Of a stretch of DNA of 64,000 nucleotides, positions 36,693 through 45,900 are shown piece by piece. The DNA comes from Bacteriovorax sp. BSW11_IV (GTDB lineage: Bacteria > Bdellovibrionota > Bacteriovoracia > Bacteriovoracales > Bacteriovoracaceae). The position numbers and the translations under genes were made by a program. How positions within the stretch are numbered: the stretch's first letter is position 1; each line of letters opens with the position of its first letter. The stretch covers positions 62,001 to 126,000 of the forward strand of contig NZ_AUNE01000011.1 in NCBI RefSeq assembly GCF_000447755.1, in the 5' to 3' direction. The notes under the pieces were generated by a model, which saw only the letters and a program-made list of their open reading frames with translations, made no database searches and had not been told where the DNA came from.

Positions 36693-37961
36693 CTATTTTA
36701 GAAGGATTTTCAAGTTTCTATTGTTTTTAGCAAGAACACTTGAACATTTCAGTGCGACTTCTCGTTCTAAAAGCTCTTTTTCGTCTTTATTTTCAACGTT
36801 TTTAGCGACATTAGAAACTTTATTGTTGTAGTTACAAATGATTTCATCTAAAGCACCTTTCACATTTGCATCGACTTTGAATGATAAGTCATTCATGTAA
36901 CCAACTTTATCTTTAAGTAAAAAATTGTAAACTTTATTTAAGTTTTTCATGAAGCCAATGTCATGTTTTGAGTCTCTTTTGTCAAAACGACAAGCATTGA
37001 ATACACTTCCTGAATTATACTTTCCTGCCCATGAACCACGAATTAGGTTTTCATAAGAGAATTCTTTCTTCTTGAATAGTCCACCATCAAAAAGACATTT
37101 CTTCGCGTTCTTATAAAGCTTTTTTTCAAAATTAGATTGTGGTTTTCCCATTGTTGCAACTTTGTACAATTGAGAAAATGAATCTTTATATATGAAGTTT
37201 AGACCGTATTTAAAAGTTTCTCTTAGACTCTTGTATTCTTCTTTTGCAAAGAATTCATCCAAGTGCCATCTGATACTTAATTGCATGGCCCCAACGTCTG
37301 AACCATCATATCCACGAATGATGTGCATGATGTCCGTTTGATTAGCTAGATCATTACAATTTGCAAGAAATGGCCTTGAACCTGACTTAAGAGACTTATA
37401 GAAATTCAAATATGTCTGAAGAACTTCTTCTTTTCTTTTTTCAAGTTGCTCTTCACTCATTGCATAGTAGTCTTCTTCCTTAGGTGCAATTAGCGTTTTT
37501 CCACTTTGTGCATAAGGATTACAAACTCCGGCCTCATCTGTTGTTCTTACAAAATGCATCCACAGACCTTCATGTAAAGGAACTGTAAGAGCTAGAACCA
37601 TAAATGAATAGTAGGCCTTTTCGTCACCCATTTGTAGATAAGGAGCTGCAACTTTGTGCGCCTCTTGTAAGAGTGTCGAAAGATAAACTGATCCGTACTT
37701 ATTTCTACCTTCTTCAGTATTTAAAAAGTGTGGACCATCAAGTTTTTGTCCTGGGCTTAAGGCAAAAGTCATTTTATCAAGAATCGTGACTCTTGTAGCA
37801 TAAGGAGCAAAAGATTCGTTAGAGCTCGCACTGTCTGCCATTTGTGCAAGACTTGTCTTGTTTTGAACTTTAGGTGAGTTGATAGTTAGTTCTTTATCAT
37901 TCCCACAGGCGGCCATTAAACTAAGGGCCATAATTGTAGCGCTCAATTGAGGTAGCTTCAT
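36693..37961 (-). CDS. Hypothetical lipoprotein
   Basis: 422 residues with signal peptide and lipobox LMAAC (Cys 19). The mature part is largely helical with several cysteines and aromatic residues; no family recognised. It contains a mid-protein run of conserved-looking polar residues (MQLSIRWHLDEFF) that recalls lysozyme-like or DUF proteins only vaguely. GGAG precedes the ATG by about 9 bases. Monocistronic with its own terminator. Confidence 0.6.
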   Translation of the reverse strand: MKLPQLSATIMALSLMAACGNDKELTINSPKVQNKTSLAQMADSASSNESFAPYATRVTILDKMTFALSPGQKLDGPHFLNTEEGRNKYGSVYLSTLLQEAHKVAAPYLQMGDEKAYYSFMVLALTVPLHEGLWMHFVRTTDEAGVCNPYAQSGKTLIAPKEEDYYAMSEEQLEKRKEEVLQTYLNFYKSLKSGSRPFLANCNDLANQTDIMHIIRGYDGSDVGAMQLSIRWHLDEFFAKEEYKSLRETFKYGLNFIYKDSFSQLYKVATMGKPQSNFEKKLYKNAKKCLFDGGLFKKKEFSYENLIRGSWAGKYNSGSVFNACRFDKRDSKHDIGFMKNLNKVYNFLLKDKVGYMNDLSFKVDANVKGALDEIICNYNNKVSNVAKNVENKDEKELLEREVALKCSSVLAKNNRNLKILLK

Positions 37962-38074
37962 AGTAGCAACTCCGATTGTTGGTTGATGTATTTGGGCGAA
38001 AATCTATAATTTATATTGCTTTGCGTCAATTAGTGTTTGGAAACCATGAAATAAATACGAATGGCAAATAAAAA

Positions 38075-38090
38075 AGGGCCCTAAGGCCCT
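38075..38090 (-). terminator. Terminator of the deacetylase gene
   Basis: On the minus strand AGGGCC-TTAG-GGCCCT followed by a T-run, 8 bases after the stop. Confidence 0.8.
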
Positions 38091-38097
38091 AAAATTA

Positions 38098-38991
38098 CTA
38101 TCTTAAGTAACGACAATCTTTGGCCCCGTAGGCATATTCTTTAACCGTATCTAAAGGTACGATTTGAATTCCCAGCTGCTTTGATTTCTTGATAATCAAC
38201 TCGGCCGCCTCTAGGGAGCGATCGTGAATATCGTGCATAAGCACAACACCACCACCTCTTGGGCTTGAAATGTTATAGGATTCAATTTTATATTTCACGT
38301 TACCAAAAATTGATTTCTTGGCCTTGTGTTTGTAGGCCTTTCCACCAACGATATGAGCAAGAACATTTGAAGCAATTTGCTCGCTTGAGAGGTCTTGCAT
38401 CCAATCTTCTGAATCAATATCCCAAAAAGCGAAGTTGATGCAGTTTTCAGCAAAAAGATCGTTTGAAACATCTTTCATTACATTGAAGTGGTGATAAAAA
38501 CTATTGGCCCCATAGGCCCCGTATGGGAATCTATAATAAGCATTGTTTTGGGAAACGCCTGCAAGCCTTTCAATATTTTTAAGTAGTGATACTGACTCAC
38601 TTAATTCAGCTCTAAATTCATCTGCCGACTCTGAATTATTATTTTCATGGTCGTGATCATGACTTGATAGAATATGTCCTTCTTGAAGAATTCTCTCCAC
38701 AATTGGCATTGTTCTAGAATTGATGTTTTTAGTTAATACAAAGAAAGTCGCTTTAACGTTATTCTTCTTAAGAATATCGAGAAGGCGAGGTGTTCTTGTT
38801 TCGTGTGGACCATCATCAAAAGTAAGCACGATTTTTTTCGTCCCTTTAAGAGATGATGATTTGTATTGGTCGAAACCAGTATCAACTTTTGGTCTGTAGT
38901 TCTTTGAATCTATTGGAAATTGTTTGTCAGTAAAACCTGCGCTAGCTGTTAAGGCCCCTAGCAATGATAGCCCGATAATCGTCTTTTTCAC
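38098..38991 (-). CDS. NodB-type polysaccharide deacetylase, secreted
   Basis: 297 residues with a signal peptide (VKKTIIGLSLLGALTASA) and a full set of CE4 motifs: TFDDGPH (catalytic Asp and metal Asp), SSHDHDHEN (metal His pair), RFPYGAYG and VLMHDIHDR. It should remove N-acetyl groups from peptidoglycan or chitin-like polymers. GTG 38991 is favoured by the G6AAA ribosome site; the frame is open to 39033. Bdellovibrio uses relatives to mark prey wall, so a predation role is possible. Confidence 0.88.
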   Translation of the reverse strand: MKKTIIGLSLLGALTASAGFTDKQFPIDSKNYRPKVDTGFDQYKSSSLKGTKKIVLTFDDGPHETRTPRLLDILKKNNVKATFFVLTKNINSRTMPIVERILQEGHILSSHDHDHENNNSESADEFRAELSESVSLLKNIERLAGVSQNNAYYRFPYGAYGANSFYHHFNVMKDVSNDLFAENCINFAFWDIDSEDWMQDLSSEQIASNVLAHIVGGKAYKHKAKKSIFGNVKYKIESYNISSPRGGGVVLMHDIHDRSLEAAELIIKKSKQLGIQIVPLDTVKEYAYGAKDCRYLR

Positions 38992-39035
38992 ACTTTCCCC
39001 CCGAATTATGCGAAATTTATGGATTTTTACCATAG

Positions 39036-39065
39036 ATTATGGGCGACACCACTAGGCCTGTACAA
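39036..39065 (-). promoter_or_regulatory. Putative promoter of the deacetylase gene
   Basis: On the minus strand TTGTAC (39060-39065), an 18-base spacer and CATAAT (39036-39041), 45 bases before the GTG. It lies right after the sfsA stop. Confidence 0.45.
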
Positions 39066-39066
39066 A

Positions 39067-39795
39067 TTACAATTGAAAAGGCAGAAGCTTTTCAACCTCA
39101 ACGCCTTTTTCACTTACCCTACATCTATAAGGAAGAATCTCGACACCTTTGTCATAAGCAAGTTTGAGAAGTCTTGCGTACTCAGGATCAATGGATTTTG
39201 CTGGTGCAAAACTTTCAACATCTTCTCGTTGAATAATGTAGAGCATGCAAGCACGGATGCCTTTTTCTTTTAAAGAAATCAACTCTCGTAAATGTTTTTG
39301 GCCACGCTCACTTACAGCATCGGGAAAAACACCAGTAGTTCCCTCAATCATAGAGACATTTTTTACCTCGACATAACATTCATTAGTCGGTGATTTTTTA
39401 TCGCCATCAAATAAATAGATATCGATACGACTTTCACCAATCTTTGCTTCAGGTTTGATATTTTCATAATCTTGCAACTCAGAAATGGTGCCGTCTGCAA
39501 TGGCCTCTAATGAGATTTTGTTTGGGACTGAGGTATTGACGCCAATCCAAGTTTTTCCATTGTGAGTAAGCTCCAGTGAGTATTTTAGTTTACGTGTAGG
39601 AGAGTCATTAAAGCTCAAAAGAACTGGCCAGCCCTCGGCAACGCAAGTTTTCATGCTTCCAGTATTTGCCGTATGGGCAATGATAATTTCACCGATTTTA
39701 TTCCCATTGTGATCTTCGGTGAGCTCAATATCAGTTAAGAACCTTTTATATCGTTTTAAAAACGTGCCTTTAACTATGGGTTTATCAAATTTCAT
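39067..39795 (-). CDS. sfsA: SfsA family protein
   Basis: 242-residue protein with the family N-terminal fold (FLKRYKRFLTDIEL, AHTANTGSMK) and nuclease-like C-terminal motif (RIDIYLFDG...CYVEVKNVS) containing the Asp and Glu-x-Lys expected of a restriction-endonuclease-like fold. SfsA was linked to sugar fermentation in E. coli and is thought to bind or cut DNA. GAGGG precedes the ATG. Confidence 0.88.
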   Translation of the reverse strand: MKFDKPIVKGTFLKRYKRFLTDIELTEDHNGNKIGEIIIAHTANTGSMKTCVAEGWPVLLSFNDSPTRKLKYSLELTHNGKTWIGVNTSVPNKISLEAIADGTISELQDYENIKPEAKIGESRIDIYLFDGDKKSPTNECYVEVKNVSMIEGTTGVFPDAVSERGQKHLRELISLKEKGIRACMLYIIQREDVESFAPAKSIDPEYARLLKLAYDKGVEILPYRCRVSEKGVEVEKLLPFQL

Positions 39796-39870
39796 TTGGC
39801 CCTCTCATATATAAATAATTGAAAATAGGGGTGGGATTGTACGCTATTCTTTGTTAAAATTTGGAAATAC

Positions 39871-39876
39871 TATAAT
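39871..39876 (+). promoter_or_regulatory. TATAAT before the HD-GYP member B gene
   Basis: Perfect -10 hexamer, 22 bases before the ATG at 39899. The -35 is weak (TTGTTA with a 14-base spacer, or TTTGTT with 15). Confidence 0.4.
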
Positions 39877-39898
39877 TTAGTATTTGGGATCCGAAAAT

Positions 39899-41239
39899 AT
39901 GCACAAAGTTTTATTGATTAGCGACAACGACCTTTTGCGTGCTCTTTATGTAGCAAACCTACAAGTGTATGTGAATAGTGAAACGAAGGTCTGTACTCAC
40001 CACAATGAAGGAATTGAAATTCTCGATTCTGGTGAACATTTTAATGTCGTTATTTGTCAAAATACCATCGGTGAAGATCACGCAGGTGTTTTAATCTACC
40101 AACACATTTTAGAAAATGATATTGATAGTGAATGCATTATTCTGGGGCGTGAAGAAGATGTGCCCGAGGAAGTAAATGTCATTGGTGATCCAATGAATAT
40201 GCAAGCACTCATTCGCTTGTGTGCAGAAAAGTTGGGTGTAAAGGCCCGCGATATGGCCTTGCTCGATGTTCCGCAAATGTTTCCCTTTTCAATTCGAATG
40301 TTTTTTAGTCTTGAGAAATCTCCTTGCGATGTGTATCTAAAATCTGATGAGAATTTCAATTTAATTTTCACTAAGGATCAAGGAATTTGGCCCGAGATTA
40401 GAAAGTACGTTGATAAAGATATTTCAAATTTCTACGTTCATGCTAGTGATCGATTATTGCTCATTAATAATGCGACTCAAAAAATTATTAAAGAGCTTCA
40501 TAAAAAGCGTGATGGTAATGCAACATTAGAAAAAATTGATGTCGCAGAACAAGGTTTCGAAACGGTTGCCCAGGCATTCTTTGATAAAAATGGACCAACT
40601 AAAGAGGTTGTCGCCCTTTCAAATGAATGTATGAATATGATGCAAGAAGTGGTGACAGAAGTTCCTGATCTAAAGGGCCTTATAATTTTACTGACGCAAA
40701 ATAAGTCTGGTTTTTTATATGCCCATTCAATTATCGCTGCCTTTGTTTCTGACTTTATTCTATCGAATATTTCTTGGGGCTCAAATGCTCATAAAGACAA
40801 ATTAAAATTCGTACTCTTTTTCCACGATCTCTATCTTGGACAAATTTATACAAAGTTTCCTGACCTTGCTTATGAAGATCAATTGGTGCTTGATAAGCGT
40901 TTATCTGACGAAGAAAAAGAAATTGTACTGGCCCATGCTGCAAAGGCGGCAGAAGCTGTGGCAAAATTTCCAAAAGCACCCATGGGAGTTGATGCCATTA
41001 TCCGTCAGCATCATGGAACAACTAATGGACTTGGTTTTGCGATTACTTATAAAGACGATATTTCTCCATTGGCAAAAGTTCTCATTATTGCCGAGGCCTT
41101 TACAGAGTATATTTTAAAAGCGCTTAAAGAAGAGGGGAAAAAGGCGAACAAGGCCGATGTTATAAGTGAGCTTAAAGAAAAATTCCCTAAGCACACTTAT
41201 ATTAAAATCATTGAAACTCTCGAAGACTTTCCTTTCTAA
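39899..41239 (+). CDS. Receiver-like plus HD-GYP-like protein (member B)
   Basis: 446 residues. Receiver-like domain (1-115) with acceptor Asp replaced (VVICQNTIGED, Gln at that position). The family module follows (SIRMFFSLEKSPCDVYLK...NFYVHASD). The HD-GYP half keeps the first His (YAHS), the HD pair (FFHDLYLG), the His of VLAHAAKA and HH of RQHHGTT, but GYP reads GLGF and the last Asp is Glu (IAEAF). Catalysis is uncertain. It ends tail-to-tail with member C, overlapping by 4 bases. Confidence 0.78.
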   Translation: MHKVLLISDNDLLRALYVANLQVYVNSETKVCTHHNEGIEILDSGEHFNVVICQNTIGEDHAGVLIYQHILENDIDSECIILGREEDVPEEVNVIGDPMNMQALIRLCAEKLGVKARDMALLDVPQMFPFSIRMFFSLEKSPCDVYLKSDENFNLIFTKDQGIWPEIRKYVDKDISNFYVHASDRLLLINNATQKIIKELHKKRDGNATLEKIDVAEQGFETVAQAFFDKNGPTKEVVALSNECMNMMQEVVTEVPDLKGLIILLTQNKSGFLYAHSIIAAFVSDFILSNISWGSNAHKDKLKFVLFFHDLYLGQIYTKFPDLAYEDQLVLDKRLSDEEKEIVLAHAAKAAEAVAKFPKAPMGVDAIIRQHHGTTNGLGFAITYKDDISPLAKVLIIAEAFTEYILKALKEEGKKANKADVISELKEKFPKHTYIKIIETLEDFPF

Positions 41240-42600
41240 AAAGTCGTTCTTTGAAGAGCATCTAGTGGCTCTTTGAAATTTCCAACGTTATAGAGCGTTT
41301 TAATTTCTCTAAAAACTTTTAAATGATTCCCTTGTTCTCCTGGTAGGAGAGCAAGGCGAGTTGAAAATGCGGTGGCCAAAATAAAAGCACAACTATGCGC
41401 AGTTAACTTATTTGAAGTCAGGCGATTGGGAAATCCATCTCCTTTGGGCCTTTCATGATGTTGAACAATAATAAAGTCAACATCAGAATAGCCTTGAAAT
41501 TGGCGCGCCATTTCTGCCGCCAAACGTGGATGTTCTTTGTATTCAATTTGCTCATCTTCAGTGAACATTAAAAGATTTCTATCATCAAGGGCCTTAATTT
41601 TTGCGAGGTCTTCATTGGTCAACATAGAATCGTAGAGAATTGACGCTAGACCTAGTTTTTTTCTTGATGTATCACTGGCCCATCCAAGCCCACAGAGCAT
41701 TGCTTCACAGAGGTAAGAAGTGAAAACCGCTTGCTCTGCAGTGTCATACTGATTGAATGGAAAATCATTCAGAAGTGTTTTAATTTTTTGATAACTTCTA
41801 AAAACGATACTTGTAGTCTCGATAATTTCTGAACAAAGCTCAGTAAGGGATTTCGTTACACCAACACTTTTAATATATTGATGAACTAAGAGAACGCCTT
41901 TTATTTGGGCGGCCATCAAAACTTTTGGGCTTTGCTTATTTTTTTGTTTGAGAACAAAAACAACTTTTTTAATTCCTTCTTCAAGAAGTTTTAGATATTC
42001 ATTCTTAAAAAGATAGAGTTGCTTGATACCTCTTTTTGCATAGGCATTGATATCTGCCTGCGAGTATTTTTTATTTTTTCCAAGGACTTTTACAAATTTT
42101 GTAGAGGTCAGTTCCAAGTAAACTTCATAGGGAACTTTATCAAAGAGATAGAAGTTTCTAATTCTCATAGGAAGAACTTCTGAACGATCAAGTTCGATAA
42201 TACTTTGTTCAAATTCTTCCTGTCTTACCCATTCAAGACCTTTTTGAACTGTGGCCACGAAATCTTCAGGTTGAAATGGTTTGATCAGAATCTCGTTTAT
42301 ATCGTTGTCTTCATATAGGTTTGGGCGAATTCTGGAACTGATGTGAATTTTCTCTCCTATGAACATGATTGGTCTTTCACCAGCAATTTCAACCACGGCA
42401 TCGGCGATGTCACTAGGCTCTTCACCTTTTAAGCTGGCATCAACAATGATTAGGGCAAAAGGCCCTTCAAAGTTGAGCTTATCAAGAGCGTCTTCTTTAT
42501 CGAGGGAGAAGGCGACTTCAATTTTACTAAAATTACCTGCGAAGAGATTGCGGTAATAATTCCAGTCATCTTTCTCATCGCAAACAAACAATACTTTCAA
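41236..42600 (-). CDS. Receiver plus degenerate HD-GYP protein (member C)
   Basis: 454 residues. The receiver (1-120) keeps a standard acceptor Asp (LIIVDASLKGEEP) and Lys (LIKPF). Shared module: RIRNFYLFDKVPYEVYLE...QLYLF. The HD pair is lost (SILYDSM) but the later His (KEHPRLAAEM) and HHERPKGDGFP remain, and the last Asp position reads LATAF. So phosphorylation is possible but phosphodiesterase activity is unlikely. TTG start, backed by AAGGGA 6 bases upstream. Confidence 0.78.
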   Translation of the reverse strand: MKVLFVCDEKDDWNYYRNLFAGNFSKIEVAFSLDKEDALDKLNFEGPFALIIVDASLKGEEPSDIADAVVEIAGERPIMFIGEKIHISSRIRPNLYEDNDINEILIKPFQPEDFVATVQKGLEWVRQEEFEQSIIELDRSEVLPMRIRNFYLFDKVPYEVYLELTSTKFVKVLGKNKKYSQADINAYAKRGIKQLYLFKNEYLKLLEEGIKKVVFVLKQKNKQSPKVLMAAQIKGVLLVHQYIKSVGVTKSLTELCSEIIETTSIVFRSYQKIKTLLNDFPFNQYDTAEQAVFTSYLCEAMLCGLGWASDTSRKKLGLASILYDSMLTNEDLAKIKALDDRNLLMFTEDEQIEYKEHPRLAAEMARQFQGYSDVDFIIVQHHERPKGDGFPNRLTSNKLTAHSCAFILATAFSTRLALLPGEQGNHLKVFREIKTLYNVGNFKEPLDALQRTTF

Positions 42601-42675
42601 ATTTGTCCCTTTTTTGTTTATATCTACTGATAATTAGGCATTTTACCACTATTCGATCAAAAGATTTGATTACTT

Positions 42676-42696
42676 AAGCTCACTAGAGTAAAGAAT
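42676..42696 (+). repeat. 21-base near-repeat, copy 2
   Basis: AAGYTCACTAGAGTAAAGAAT occurs here and at 29493-29513 with one difference. Both copies lie upstream of plus-strand genes. Function unknown. Confidence 0.35.
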
Positions 42697-42747
42697 TGAA
42701 AATAGGAAATTTACCCCATAGCGATGTTAGTAATAAGGGAATAATTT

Positions 42748-43647
42748 GTGTCAGATATTAAGTTTTCTCCAATAGAAAATAAAATTAAACAACTTGGTCC
42801 AAGTGATCGTGCCCGTCGTATTTTCCACGGTAGAGGTGGTCTATATGAAGGGTTAGAACATATTTGCATTGATCAGTTTAAAAATGACATTCTTGTGACT
42901 TTATTTAAGGAAGAAGAATCTATTGATGACTTAATGGAGCTTGTTTCAAAGAGTTTTTGTCAGGAAAATATCTTCCTTCAAAAAAGATATGCTAAAGAGG
43001 GAGTTCAGCCTTGGCGTATGAGAAATGAACTTTCCCATGTGGCCCATTGGGAAGATATTCAATTTGAATTGGACTTCAAAGAAAATCAAAATATTGGTTA
43101 CTTTCTTGATATTGAAAATGGCAGACAGTATTTGAAAAAAAATTCCAGTGGCAAAAAGATTTTAAATCTATTTAGCTATACCTGTGCTCTATCTGTAATT
43201 GCACTTAAAAATGGTGCGCATGAAGTTGTTAATGTCGATATGAGTAAAGGGGCCCTTTCTAAAGGTAAAAGAAATCATGTAATCAATGATATCGACTTAA
43301 CTAAAGTTCGCTTTCTAGGTCATGATGTTTTGAAATCTTTTGGTAAGCTCACTAAGCTTGGTCCTTTTGATGGTGTGATCATTGATCCTCCTAGTAATCA
43401 GGGAAAAAGTTTTTATCTTGAAAAAGATTATCCAAAGATTTTAAAGCGCGTAGAGGCCATGTGCGCCCCTGGAGCATGGTTGATGATCTGTGCAAATTCA
43501 CCTTTTTTATCTACTGAAGACGTCAAAAAAATGGTTCAAGAACATGCAACAGGCCTTGTTTTTGTCGAAGTTTTCCATTCTGGGGCCGATTTTGAAGAGC
43601 GTGAAAAAGATCAAGGATTAAAGGGACTTATCTATCTTAGAGCTTGA
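42748..43647 (+). CDS. Class I SAM methyltransferase (RlmI/RlmK-like)
   Basis: 299 residues. Motifs are FLDIENGR before the domain, motif I (KKILNLFSYTCALSVIALKNG), VVNVDMSKGAL, and motif IV DPPSNQGKSF, the signature of 23S rRNA methyltransferases of the RlmI/RlmKL class. The N-terminal PUA domain of RlmI is missing, so this resembles the short C-terminal (RlmK) type. It starts at GTG with AAGGGA well placed. The target nucleotide is unknown. Confidence 0.8.
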   Translation: MSDIKFSPIENKIKQLGPSDRARRIFHGRGGLYEGLEHICIDQFKNDILVTLFKEEESIDDLMELVSKSFCQENIFLQKRYAKEGVQPWRMRNELSHVAHWEDIQFELDFKENQNIGYFLDIENGRQYLKKNSSGKKILNLFSYTCALSVIALKNGAHEVVNVDMSKGALSKGKRNHVINDIDLTKVRFLGHDVLKSFGKLTKLGPFDGVIIDPPSNQGKSFYLEKDYPKILKRVEAMCAPGAWLMICANSPFLSTEDVKKMVQEHATGLVFVEVFHSGADFEEREKDQGLKGLIYLRA

Positions 43648-43703
43648 AAAAATGGCAAAACACCATTAAATCATTAATAAATATTCAATAAGTTAAACAG
43701 ATA

Positions 43704-43733
43704 TTAAGACGATGTTAACTTATAAATTATAAT
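43704..43733 (+). promoter_or_regulatory. Putative promoter of the GAF kinase gene
   Basis: TTAAGA (43704-43709), 18-base spacer, TATAAT (43728-43733), 23 bases before the ATG. Confidence 0.45.
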
Positions 43734-43755
43734 GACCAAATAACAGGTCAAATTT

Positions 43756-45015
43756 ATGAAAAATTTAGAATTAAATGGTGAGCTTCTCATTAAAATTTCT
43801 GAAGCCTTTAATGATGAAGTCAATTCAACAATGGCATTAGATAAGATCGCTGCAGATATTTGCGATTCTCTAGATGCACAAAGATTTTTTATGATTCAAT
43901 ATCACTTTCACGGCAGTGAAGGTTTTATTGTTGATGAGTTCTTTGAGCACACTAGCGATAGCTCTGTTCAACCTAGCCATCGTTATCAGAAAATGATTCG
44001 TCTCGATTTTCAAGATACGAGTGCCATGTACTTCGATAAGTTCAGTAAAGGGTTGTGTTTTACCGCGACTGAAACTGAAATTAATCACATGAATAATTCT
44101 CTTACTGATTTTTATAGGGGAACAAATGTAAAGACCACTGTACTGGCCCCAGTCTTTAAGCATGGGCAAATGTGTGCTCTCGTAGGAATCAATGATGTTT
44201 ATAATGAAAGAGTGAACACTGAAGTTGAACAAAAAGTCCTTCTTTTTATCGCTCGTTTAATTGAAATGCATTTTTATAGGCATGAGAATTTAAACAATAA
44301 TACCACCCAAGACGAACAGGTGCAAAAACTGGCGACCCTTGGAAAGATGACTTCAGGAATTGTTCATGAGATCAATAATCCGATGTTTGTCATCTATGGT
44401 TATTCTTCAAAAATTGAACAAATGATCGAGAAAGATGAGTTTAATTTAGATAAATTAAAAGAGTATTCATCTATGATTGGTCGCAACGTTAAGCGTATCA
44501 ATAGTATCATCACAGGTCTGCAAATGATCATGCGCGATTCAAGTCGGGATGAGTTTGAGGTGACTTGTTTAAATAAGATCGTTAATAACACTCTCGATTT
44601 TGCCAAAGAGAAGATTCGCCTAGGTGAAATAAATCTAGAGATTGATCTTCTTACAGATGAACTTCCTGTAGAATGTCGACCGGGTCAAATCGTTCAAGTT
44701 CTCACAAATTTATTAAACAACTCCTACGATGCTCTTGAAGCAAGTAGAGGGGAGCGTTGGATCAAGATAACTAGTGCTCAAGGCAATGGCCGCTGCCAGA
44801 TTCTTGTTACCGACTCAGGAGAGGCCCTCGATAATGATGTTGCACAAAAAATTATGGAGCCATTCTTTTCTACCAAGGGTCCAGGTAAAGGGACAGGTTT
44901 AGGACTTAGTATTTCTCGCGAAATTTTGAAGAGACACGATGGTGATCTTTTTATTGATTCCGATTGCGAGAATGTGCGTTTTGTCATTGATCTCCCAATG
45001 CTGCAATACGAATAA
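43756..45015 (+). CDS. GAF-domain sensor histidine kinase, cytoplasmic
   Basis: 419 residues without membrane segments. A GAF-like sensor (about 10-185) is followed by HisKA with H204 in SGIVHEINNPMF and HATPase (TNLLNNSYDAL; DSGEALDND where G1 Gly is changed; GKGTGLGLSIS). The G1 box reads DSGEALD instead of DxGxG, so ATP binding may be weakened. The catalytic half and DCENVRF ending resemble the membrane kinase at 586, pointing to duplication. No partner regulator adjacent. Confidence 0.85.
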   Translation: MKNLELNGELLIKISEAFNDEVNSTMALDKIAADICDSLDAQRFFMIQYHFHGSEGFIVDEFFEHTSDSSVQPSHRYQKMIRLDFQDTSAMYFDKFSKGLCFTATETEINHMNNSLTDFYRGTNVKTTVLAPVFKHGQMCALVGINDVYNERVNTEVEQKVLLFIARLIEMHFYRHENLNNNTTQDEQVQKLATLGKMTSGIVHEINNPMFVIYGYSSKIEQMIEKDEFNLDKLKEYSSMIGRNVKRINSIITGLQMIMRDSSRDEFEVTCLNKIVNNTLDFAKEKIRLGEINLEIDLLTDELPVECRPGQIVQVLTNLLNNSYDALEASRGERWIKITSAQGNGRCQILVTDSGEALDNDVAQKIMEPFFSTKGPGKGTGLGLSISREILKRHDGDLFIDSDCENVRFVIDLPMLQYE

Positions 45016-45087
45016 AATCTATCCGCTTTTCATTAATTGAGTGCGATGTTAAATTGAAGATGACTTTTACTTTTAGGAGATGTCTTC

Positions 45088-45723
45088 ATGAGCATTGCAA
45101 ACGAAGTTGCAAAAATCTTGCTTGAAATTGGTTGTGTTCAAGTAAAACCAAAAGATCCATTTACCTATGCTTCCGGTTTGAAAGGACCAATTTATTGCGA
45201 TAATCGCAAAGTCCTCTCCCATGTAAAAGAGCGCAACATTATCATTGATGCATTCGTAAAATTAATCCAAGAAAAGAATTTGGAATTTGATCAATTGGCA
45301 GGACTCGCAACTGCGGGGATTCCTCATGCTGCTTTTATTGCTAGTAAGCTTGATTTACCAATGATCTATATTAGAGACAAGGCCAAAGGTCACGGTAAAG
45401 GAAACCAAGTTGAAGGGGACTTTATTCCTGGTCAAAAAGTTTTACTCATTGAAGATCTCGTCAATCAGGGCTCAAGCTTGGAGAAGGCCGTGCAAGGGGC
45501 CGTGGATGCAGGTTTGAATGTTGTTGGATGTCTAAGCATTGTCGATTATGAAATGGCGAAGTCTCGCGATATTCTAAAAAAGTTAAATCTTGACCTTTTT
45601 TCTCTAACAAATTTTTCCCATTTGGCCGATACGGCATGTGTTCTTGGAAAAATAGGCAAAGATGAGGTTGAGCTGCTACGCGCTTGGCAAAAAGATCCTG
45701 CGGGATGGCATGAGTCGTTATAA
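45088..45723 (+). CDS. pyrE: Orotate phosphoribosyltransferase
   Basis: 211 residues with the PRPP-binding motif VLLIEDLVNQGSS, the orotate loop IYCDNRK and the flexible catalytic loop RDKAKGHGKGNQVEG. It converts orotate and PRPP to OMP in pyrimidine synthesis. AGGAG precedes the ATG. No other pyr gene is near. Confidence 0.93.
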   Translation: MSIANEVAKILLEIGCVQVKPKDPFTYASGLKGPIYCDNRKVLSHVKERNIIIDAFVKLIQEKNLEFDQLAGLATAGIPHAAFIASKLDLPMIYIRDKAKGHGKGNQVEGDFIPGQKVLLIEDLVNQGSSLEKAVQGAVDAGLNVVGCLSIVDYEMAKSRDILKKLNLDLFSLTNFSHLADTACVLGKIGKDEVELLRAWQKDPAGWHESL

Positions 45724-45805
45724 ATTCCAGTTAGTTAGACGCACCTAATAACGACAAACTGTAGAGATAAGCGTAAGCTCAGGCCAGCCGTTAAATCTTT
45801 GTCTT

Positions 45806-45845
45806 GTGTGATAAAATCCAGTTCATACACAGGTAAATGTCACAC
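45806..45845 (+). repeat. Inverted repeat ahead of gltA
   Basis: GTGTGA (45806-45811) and TCACAC (45840-45845) with a 28-base loop in the pyrE-gltA gap. It may be chance or part of the gltA leader. No clear promoter was recognised in this 177-base gap. Confidence 0.25.
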
Positions 45846-45900
45846 GAAGAAATCTAAGATTCTTATCGTTTAATTTTTAAAACCCATATGTGGAGGATTT

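Noticed and set aside
45806-45845. CRP-type operator before gltA
   Set aside because: The half-sites are 28 bases apart, far beyond the 6-base spacing of a CRP site; kept only as a weak repeat.
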